Source: Sorghum bicolor
Lineage: Eukaryota; Streptophyta; Magnoliopsida; Poales; Poaceae
Direction: 5' to 3'
Length of the DNA stretch: 64,000 nt
Assembly: GCF_000003195.3 (NCBI RefSeq)
Contig: NC_012871.2
Span: 14,392,293 to 14,456,292 of the forward strand
Below the pieces are notes generated by a model. It saw nothing but the letters and a program-made list of their open reading frames with translations, was not told the DNA's origin and did no database searches. Shown here piece by piece: positions 56,970 through 64,000 of the stretch. The translations under genes were made by a program, and so were the position numbers. The first letter of the stretch is position 1; each line of letters opens with the position of its first letter.

Positions 56970-59103
56970 TCAATTTCCTCTCTCTCTAAGAATCTTATTC
57001 GTCCAACCTTGCTTGTCATCCAGACCAGCAAAATGAACCATAAAGTCTCCATCGGAATAAACCCCTGAAAATGCAATGTGCTTTGAATAAAACATAAAAA
57101 TTAAAGAGGACATACATAATTAATAGTAAATAACAAGGCAAGTGGAGACTTCCGGTTGGTATAAGGCACTCCAAGAAAAAACTTAGTGCAGATCATAATT
57201 TCAGTCTATTGGGAATCAATGCAGGGGATAGTAGGCAATAATGTAAGGTGGCAGTGACTGGCATGTGGCGACACTATGTCACCTTTCTTATTTTCAAGTA
57301 AGTACTGCCTTAATTTAATGTGACACCATCCTTCACCATTGTTGCACTATCAATTTGCACATGATATATAGAAAATCAATTCTCCAAAGCTATCAAATGA
57401 GTCAGCAAATAAATCTGAACAACTCCTAGGAAGTTATGTCCTCAAGATCAATGCAATGAGTCATTACATTCAGATGCAAATCCTCATTACAAATGCAATG
57501 TAGAGTAGTAGAGTGAATGAGAGAATGCGAGAACCTTTCCATGTAGTGGGCAGGTGGAAGATCAGGCGGCGCACCGATTTCAATGTAAGGGTCCATGGAT
57601 AGGAATTGAAGAGGCACTGCATTTTTGCTATCCGAACATGCTCTTGCATTTCTTCAGCTGATAAGTGATCTATGAGATGCTTGAGTGCTGCATTATCTCC
57701 ACTTCTCGTGGAACCGAACTGTATAAACGATGTCTGGTTCCACCAGGTATCCAAAAACTTCTCACTCCATTTTGACCTCCTTAAAAAGAAAACTCCTGCA
57801 TGAGAAGTGATATGTCTATTTTATGGTATCATAGTGAATGATGAACAGCTAGAAAAAATAATGTGAAATCATGCTGCCGAATATCAAAGATGGTCATTCG
57901 ACATGTTTATTTCTGAACATCAGATTATTCTGAACATGCATGAGTAGATGCAGAACACTCAGATGAATAAATGTAGTTTCAAACTCCATTACACTGACTG
58001 TAAGACGAGTTGACAATTTGGGATTGTAGAGATGCCTGTTGGGGTTGGACATGCTTAAAAAGAAGTGTCCCAACAATTTGGTAGCAAAGCAATTTTGATA
58101 AACAAAAGACACAAATACTCTGTGTAAACAGTGTTAGTCTCCCATACCAGCATTCACACCACCAAAATCCTCTGTTAGAACAAGATCAGGTGACTTGTCA
58201 AAATCATTGTATCCGATCACTGAGGATAAAATCCTCTCCTACAAACATGTAATGAGAGAGAAAAGTATGTCAAAAAGATGAGCAATGTCAGGTGAACATC
58301 TCAACATGGGATCCAACCGTAGATTCTGTACCAAGTGCATCTACAATAGAGCCCAATAATTCTTCAAAAAGCATTGTTTCTCATGACATCAGGACTGTGC
58401 ATGCAAAGTATTTTGTTTGAAAAATACTCATATTCAAGTAAATATCCCCACGACAAATTACAAGCATGAGACTTACCAGTGGGATTTCTGGGTTAGTAAC
58501 CAGTGTGTCCTGTAACAAAAAAAAACGAGCAATTAATGATCACTAAGCACATCAATTATGTGCAAGAAACAACATACTTGATTCTTTGTATGCTGCTAGT
58601 ATAGTAATCAAGGTTAAATCCAGTAACTAGCTGCAGCGACCCACCGCGTCGTTCCAGAAGAGCCAGTGGTGGTGGCGGAGGTGGGAACGCAGCGCGAGGA
58701 CCTTGCTCCAGCTGGGCGGGCGGCTGGGGTCGACGGCGGACGCGGGGAGCACGACGAGGCCATACCCGTGCGCCTCCGCGTAGGCGCGCTTGTTCCGCGC
58801 GGACGCCGCCAGCACGCCGCGGAAGGACCGCCGTCCGCCCGGCCTGCCGGCGTCCTCGTCGGCGAGGGTGACGATGGCGATGCTGAGGCGGGGATCCGGC
58901 AAGGGGTGGGAGAAGGGGAGGAGGTGGTCAGTGGCGTCTGGCAGACACCGGCGGCCGTGTGCGTTGGCGCCGCGGAGGAGCGCGGGGAGGTGCCCGAGGA
59001 AGAGGATGAGAAGGAGAGCGAGCGGGAGGAGGAAGAGGAGCCTTGGGAGGCGGAGGTGGTAAAGGTGGCCGGCGGAGCGGCGAGGCCGGGACCGCACGGC
59101 CAT
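56970..59103 (-). CDS. GT34-like (GMA12/MNN10-type) glycosyltransferase, Golgi type II membrane protein
   Basis: Five exons with GT-AG junctions join in frame: 59103-58645, 58509-58477, 58238-58148, 57795-57535 and 57064-56970. They give 312 residues. A basic N-terminus (MAVRSRPRRSAG) precedes one hydrophobic segment (about residues 21-42, PRLLFLLPLALLLILFLGHL), the signal anchor of a Golgi enzyme. The catalytic domain opens with RLSIAIVTLADE. The DxD-type metal/sugar-nucleotide motif is WNDAD at residues 150-154, across the exon 1/2 junction. Then come VLTEDFGGVNAGVFFLRRSKWS, FLDTWWNQTSF, GDNAALKHLI and the C-terminal DGDFMVHFAGLDDK, the last typical of the superfamily. No defect is seen. 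The donor and acceptor sugars are not predictable from this reading, and the family call is from motif order. Confidence 0.85.
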
Positions 59104-59611
59104 CGCCGGGAGTGGAGGCTCCTGGCCGTCGCCTGCAGCGGCGCGAGCGATGGTATGCCAGGAGCGATTGTGCGACTAATCAAAGACTTGCATTGCATAC
59201 CCACTTTTGGTCAACAGAATATACCGTCACGTTTTAAAATAAGTCTTCATTTTAAGGAGTCAAATAAATCTAAATATATAAAAATATATAATATTTATTG
59301 TAATAATAAATAAATATCATTAGATTAATCGTGTTATATGTTTTCATAGTAAATCTATTTAAATATATAAATATTTGTAATTTTTAAAATTTTATGATAA
59401 ACTTAGTTAAAGTTGAGATTGTTTAAATCTTTGTATTATATGAGATAAAGACTTATTTCAGAATAAAGACCCATTTAGGTTTTGGCATGCCATGCCAAAG
59501 CTAGAATAACCAATAGGGCCTTTCTCGTTCTATTCGGACGAAACCTTTTCACTGCAATATCACCGGTACAAGGGCACAAAATATTAGGAACTTGTAAAAT
59601 TTGAGGTTTGT

Positions 59612-59768
59612 TAGGCTTCGTTTAGATGTGAAAAGTTTTTGGATTTTGATACTGCAGCATTTTCATTTTTATTTGACAAACATTATCCAATTATGGAGTA
59701 AGTAAGCTTAAAAGATTCGTCTTGTGATTTACACAGATAAACTGTGTAATTAGTTTTTATTTTCATCT
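59612..59768. repeat. truncated Tourist-like MITE split by the LINE
   Basis: It begins AGGCTTCGTTTAGATG and runs through the same interior as the 55100 MITE (CATTATCCAATTATGGA, AAAAGATTCGTC, AAACTGTGTAATTAGTTTTTATTTTC). It stops abruptly at the LINE poly(A) tail. The rest should lie beyond the LINE, off the window. Confidence 0.7.
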
Positions 59769-59900
59769 CTTTTTTTAAAAAACCATACGGCAGAACTTTA
59801 TTCATTCAAGATAGTTACATCGTTCATCAAAAAAATTTAGAATAAAGCTAGGGGCTCATCGACCCATGTACAATTTTGCTTATACTGCCGAGCTCTTTTA

Positions 59901-60143
59901 GGCCTTGTTTAGTTTCCAAAAAATTTTGCAAAATTTTTCAGATTCCCCGTCACATCGAATCTTTACACACATGCATGAAATATTAAATATATACGAAAAT
60001 AAAAACTAATTATACAGTTTGGTCGAAATTGACGAGACGAATCTTTTGACCCTAGTTAGTCTATAATTAGATAATATTTGTCAAATACAAACGAAAGTGT
60101 CACTATTCATATTTTGCAAAAAAATTTGGAAGTAAACAAGGCC
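59901..60143. repeat. complete Tourist-like MITE inside the LINE
   Basis: The ends GGCCTTGTTTAGTTTCC and AAGTAAACAAGGCC are complementary, with TTA on both sides (59898-59900, 60144-60146). It is a full-length relative, in reverse orientation, of the copies at 55100 and 59612. It interrupts the RNase H C-terminus of the LINE (REANQMAHNLA just upstream). Confidence 0.85.
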
Positions 60144-60146
60144 TTA

Positions 60147-61180
60147 GCTAAATTATGAGCCATCTGATTCGCCTCCCTGTTCAATCGATATATCCTAGAA
60201 ACCACTCCATATAATGTTGCAGTCATCATATATTGCAGCTGCCGAATTTGCTGAGAAACCTCCATCCTTCATAATTTGTACCACTTCCATGCAATCTGAT
60301 TGGATTATTAATCGGTTGCATCCTATATGTTGCGCTAACATCAATCCCTCTTTCAGCGCATAAGCCTCCACCATCGGTGCATCAACAAAATGTGGCACAA
60401 AGCTATGGGCTGCTGCTAATACACCACCCGAGCAATCTCTTATAATGGAACCAACACTGCTACAACCACCATTTTCATCAAAACCAGCATCGACGTTCAC
60501 CATGACTTTACCTTCTGGAGGTTTCTTCCATCCCTGCCTTAATGTTGAACTTTTTTTTGTCGCCAGTTTATAATTCTTTGTTAGTGCCGCAATGGCCATA
60601 GCAGATCTAGCTGGTCGCTGAATAGTTTCTCCATGTACCAATTGTCGACGCTCCCACCATATATATACCAGGCGGCTGTGATGACTAACTCTGCAAATCC
60701 CACCTCAAGGTTCTGTACTTGATCATCCTTTGTGAGAATTTCCTCAAGAATTACTGAACCCGATCTGTCAGTCATAATTAGGCGTTGTATTTTCTCTTCA
60801 ATTCCCAAAGAACGCCACACTTGTCTCGCTCGTTTACATGTAAAAATCATGTACTTAATATCTTCAGCTCCAGCCTGACAAACTGGGCAGCCACCTGAAT
60901 CACCGATATGCTGATTTGCTAGGATGGCACGGCATGGTAACAGGCCTTTGATTGCCCGCCACCCAAAGATCTTAATCTTTGAAGGTGTTTTCAGCTTCCA
61001 TAAGCACCTCCAAAGTCATTTCCTTGATGCAGTACTGGCTGGCATTTGGATGCTTCTCGCTCCAAATTTGTATTCCCATTGATATGCTGATTTCACCGAA
61101 AACAAACCACTTCTGTTATAATGCCAAGCCACCAAGTCTTCCCTACCAGAGCGTATAGAGATTTGCATAATTCGCAATGT
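60147..61180 (-). pseudogene. LINE ORF2 C-terminus: zf-RVT and RNase H
   Basis: Minus-strand frames give SGREDLVAWHYNRSGLFSVK and KSAYQW (61160-61080). They then give LKTPSKIKIFGWRAIKGLLP, CPVCQAGAEDIKYMIFTCKR (zinc-binding zf-RVT) and RQVWRSLG (down to 60790). After a one-base frame change near 60640 comes RNase H with VNVDAGF, MVEAYALKEGL and IQSDCMEVV, the D-E-D residues, ending near RLNREANQMAHNLA. This RVT_3-type RNase H is usual at the C-terminus of plant LINEs. It is a relic because of the frameshift, further changes near 60195 and a MITE. Confidence 0.8.
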
Positions 61181-62210
61181 TTTAAATAGCGGGCTACAGA
61201 AAATAGCGTCTGTCTGTCCCACACGCTATTTGCGCTATTGCGAACGCTATAGCGGCGCTATAGCCCCGCTATAGCGGCTTTTGTACACAGTAGCGTGCTA
61301 TCGCTATCCACGCTATAGCTCGCTATTTATTTAGAAACAGACAAAATATATAATAGACAACAACAAGTTCAAACAACCATCATATTTTACAATCAAATCA
61401 CAAATCACATGTGTTTCATAGTTTAATCACAAATTAACAATTATTAAGTCCAGAAGACGACATGAACTCAATCACTTGAAGCACCGGTGCACCACATAGC
61501 TAGCTGCACATTCCCTAATTAGTCACTTTGAGCTTCTGAATCTGAACCAAGTTCAGAACTCAAATAAGATGGCATTTTATTGTCCTCTTCTGAAGAAGCA
61601 GCAGATAACTCTTCATCCTCAAAAGAAGTAGGGATCAACCTCTTTCTCTTCTTGTTCTTGTTACCTCCCCTCCTTGTTTCTTCTCTTTGTGGTGCAGCTG
61701 CAACTCCCTGTGATGATGCTCCAGTTTGTCCCTCCTGCTCTGGATCTTCCTCTGTTGGCTCAATGCCAGTGAGCCATTCATTGTCTTCATCTTCTAAAGC
61801 ATCAAGAACAGGTTTCTCGAGGGGATCTTTATCCCTGTTGTCCCTCTTTTGCCTCAATTTTGAGTTGAACTTGATATACACAAGGTCCCTCATTCTGTCA
61901 TGAAGCAACCTGTTTCTTTTTTTTTGTGTGTGGACCTGCATACGTGTGATTTTTTTTCATGTCAACAAAAAATAAAAAATTATAGCAGCTAGCTGATGAT
62001 CTGTTCAAATGACATAAGGATCGGACTCATACCTGTTCAAATGAACTCCAACATCTCTCACAAGCTGATGAACTGCATGTCAAACTTAATATTCTAGCAG
62101 CTAGCTTTCTGAGGTTTGGTGCACTACTTCCATGGTTCAGCCACCACTTTGCTAAATTAAATAAACATAGGATAGGACAATGTAATATTGAATGTTATAG
62201 AGTATAGAAT
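61181..62210 (-). mobile_element. truncated hAT transposon, transposase C-terminal part
   Basis: Two minus-strand exons remain. The first (about 62155-62033) gives AKWWLNHGSSAPNLRKLAARI and SSACERCWSSFEQ, the hAT dimerisation domain. The second (about 61938-61519) begins VHTQKKRNRLLHDRMRDLVYIK, contains DEDNEWLTG and has an acidic tail ending SDSEAQSD. The region 61185-61340 is full of GCTATAGCGGC/GCGCTATAG phrases, the subterminal repeats of such elements, and ends TTTAAATAGCGGG. The BED finger, catalytic core and the other terminus are missing. Confidence 0.75.
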
Positions 62211-62954
62211 TCACCATCTAGCTTCAAAGCGCCTTGGCCTACCGTTAGCGTGAACCTCCTGTAATCCAGAAGCTTCAGTGTTAACACATATGGGCCGGTG
62301 GTCCGATTTGAGGAATTCACCATTCACCACTTCAGCACGGGGAAACATCTCCCTCCACTCGGCATTAGCAACACCTCGGTCCAGCCTCTCACGTATCTCC
62401 CCTCTATGCCATGTGAAAATGTCCCCCGTATAACCCATATCAGTTAAAGCACAATCATCTAAAGCATCATGAAAGGCTTGAAGATGCCGCTGTAATCTTG
62501 CCCTTCCTCCTTCCTTCTCATAGTGATATAAAATCTCATTAAAATCCCCTACTACCAACCAGGGCAAGGAATTTGTATCTGAATTTTTTAGAAAACGCAA
62601 CGCCTCCCAAGTTTGGTCCTTCTGGTCCCAGCTTGGCTCCCCATAAATTCCAATTAAACGCCATTCTCCTCCTTCTCCCACGACTACATCAATGTAGTAT
62701 TGAGAGACATTTAATTGTTCCACCACTACGCCCTTATTCCATAACATCAATAACCTGCCACTACGACCATCACTCTCATGAATGATAAACTTGTCGTAGC
62801 CCAACCTCCGCTTCAAATTTTCTACCTTAACTTTTCCCAGATGTGTCTCAGACAGAAATAGAACATCTGGTCTCTCCCGCTTCTGGTCCTCCAGAAGCGC
62901 ACGAACTGCCCGGGAGCTAGCGAGCCCCCGGCAGTTCCACGCTAAGATTTTCAT
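62211..62954 (-). pseudogene. LINE ORF2 N-terminus: APE-type endonuclease
   Basis: It starts MKILAWNCRGL at 62954. It runs through VLFLSETHL, RLIGIYGEPSW, WLVVGDFNEIL, DMGYTGDIFTWHRG and KSDHRPI, all conserved steps of the apurinic endonuclease fold that nicks the target DNA for LINE insertion. It ends RRFEARW at 62214, where hAT sequence begins, so the RT domain that should follow is cut off. The ATG overlaps the stop of ORF1 (ATGA at 62954-62951). Confidence 0.88.
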
Positions 62955-63955
62955 TGCTTCTGGCCACTCTCCTCAAGGGAGAGCGCCGATCTAACAATTG
63001 AATGTGTTGTAGAGTCCTTCCCCTCGCCATCCCTTTTTGGCCTCTTCTTCTCTTGCTCCTTCAATGGACTAATAGAATTATTCAGAGGAGGCAAGCTGAC
63101 TTTCATATCAGATCCCCCCCTTTCCTCTGAATCATCCTTCTTACTGCCTTGCAGCTTCTCTGAATCTTCCTCTTTGCCAGTAGAAGTCTCCATAAATTCC
63201 ACCTCCTCTTCCTCCACCTCTCCCGTGGCCTCTTCCACGCCCTCTGCCCCTACTGCGATTATATTCCTCCCTTCCTGCCACCATAGATTGAAAGGGAACT
63301 CTCAGCCAGTCCCCCCATTGACAACTTGCTTTGCTGTGCACTCCATCCCCGCACTCTGTAACCTCATGACCCATACAACCACAGAAGAAGCAAAAGCTTG
63401 GCAATTTTTCATATTGCACTAGATATTTCATCCTCTCCTTAATTGTGATCAGCACCACCCTTACTAGCGGTTTGTCTAAATCAAACCATACTTTAGCACG
63501 CAGGTACGGTGTTGAGCTAATCTTGCCCTCGTTTACCAACACAGTGATGATATCTCCAACATTCTTTGCCACCTTCTCTGCTAATTCCCTCTTCTTCATC
63601 AGCCCCTCCGGTACTCCCTGTATCCTCGTCCACACCGGGATCCTGTTCAACTTATAATCTAGCACATTGGAAAATCCGTCAGATTCCTCCAGCACGATAG
63701 CTGCTCCGCGGAACAGCCATGGACTTCCCTCCATCACCCTCGTCCAGTCGCCTACACAATGAAGTTGGACCAAAAAAAGGTTAGGACCTAGCACTTTGAA
63801 AATTACTTCCTTTGCTGCAGACCAAGCGTTCCTCATGGCGCCGAACAGCGCTGCTCTAGCCCCTCCAAACGCGATTCTAGACTCGGCAAAACTCCATCCT
63901 CATCTATCTCCACAGCCTTCCCCTTGTCCTGCTCTGTTTTTTCCGCCATGCACGC
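62951..63955 (-). pseudogene. LINE ORF1: RNA-binding protein with CCHC zinc knuckle
   Basis: A minus-strand start (MAEKTEQDKGKAVEIDED, near 63950) leads, after a frame change near 63880, into RNAWSAAKEVIFKVLGPNLF and VRVVLITIKERMKYLVQYEKL. A zinc knuckle CFFCGCMGHEVTEC (63379-63338) and an RGRGRGHGRGGG basic stretch follow. The frame changes again near 63200, after which an acidic, Lys/Glu-rich tail runs to 62951. This is the DUF4283 plus zf-CCHC type of plant LINE ORF1. At least two frameshifts break it. Confidence 0.75.
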
Positions 63956-64000
63956 TGCAAGGGAAGTTTCCAAGCTCCTTGCGGAGAAGAACACAGTCCA

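Larger units (their letters stand above)
59769..64000 (-). mobile_element. L1-type LINE, runs off right edge, RT deleted
   Basis: The 3' end on the minus strand reads AATAAAGTTCTGCCGTATGG followed by a short A-rich tail (59769-59790). Upstream in order lie RNase H, a zf-RVT zinc domain, a truncated hAT transposon, the endonuclease domain and ORF1. The reverse transcriptase that should stand between the endonuclease and the zinc domain is missing. The 5' end is outside the window. Confidence 0.85.

Noticed and set aside
58666..59313. 215-codon plus-strand open frame over the glycosyltransferase first exon
   Set aside because: It is a GC-driven shadow of the minus-strand gene, whose five exons join in phase.

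Overview
This is nuclear DNA of a flowering plant, almost certainly a grass and probably an Andropogoneae species such as sorghum. The evidence is intron-split genes, grass-type LTR elements, CACTA transposons with a Ulp1-type protease gene, and several Tourist and Stowaway MITEs of kinds common in that tribe. The organism call is inference, since no marker gene names the species. There are no operons, CRISPR arrays or bacterial features. I recognised no tRNA or rRNA gene.

Four host genes look intact. They are a seven-exon tRNA m3C-type (METTL2/6-like) methyltransferase on the minus strand (2566-5370), a one-exon SUPERMAN-like C2H2 zinc-finger repressor (45995-46306), a two-exon thaumatin-like PR-5 protein (54422-56079), and a five-exon GT34-like Golgi glycosyltransferase on the minus strand (56970-59103). 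The last two converge, with about 0.9 kb between their stop codons. A broken GRF-zinc-finger/membrane-anchor gene lies at 6081-6447.

Most of the rest is nested transposons. Positions 1-2104 are the 3' end of a Ty1/copia element. From about 6.5 to 41.4 kb there is a Russian-doll block. A SIRE-like copia LTR (7528-34569) holds a 1.6 kb solo LTR (8327-9901, TSD GGTGT) and a non-autonomous Ty3/gypsy element (10173-33498, TSD CTGAG). That gypsy element holds a 12.3 kb Tat-lineage gypsy element in reverse orientation (11699-23974, TSD CCAAC) and a CACTA element (24888-28364). The SIRE LTR abuts a second, truncated CACTA element (34570-40993), which carries two solo LTRs of the same family as the 10173-33498 element (TSDs ATTGC and ATGAC).

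The Tat element is the most informative part. It has gag and pol on the minus strand, a spliced antisense six-exon gene on the plus strand with its own TATA box, and a 70-bp tandem array carrying polypurine-tract-like cores beside the real tract. Seven in-frame nonsense codons and no frameshift interrupt its genes, and its LTRs differ at only 4 of 461 positions by my count.

On the right, a 3.84 kb solo LTR (48110-51948) sits in a copia gag remnant. An L1-type LINE on the minus strand runs from 59769 off the window edge. It has lost its reverse transcriptase at the point where a truncated hAT transposon lies. I see no wholly new biological system. The antisense gene and the PPT-like array of the Tat element are the features most worth a second look.
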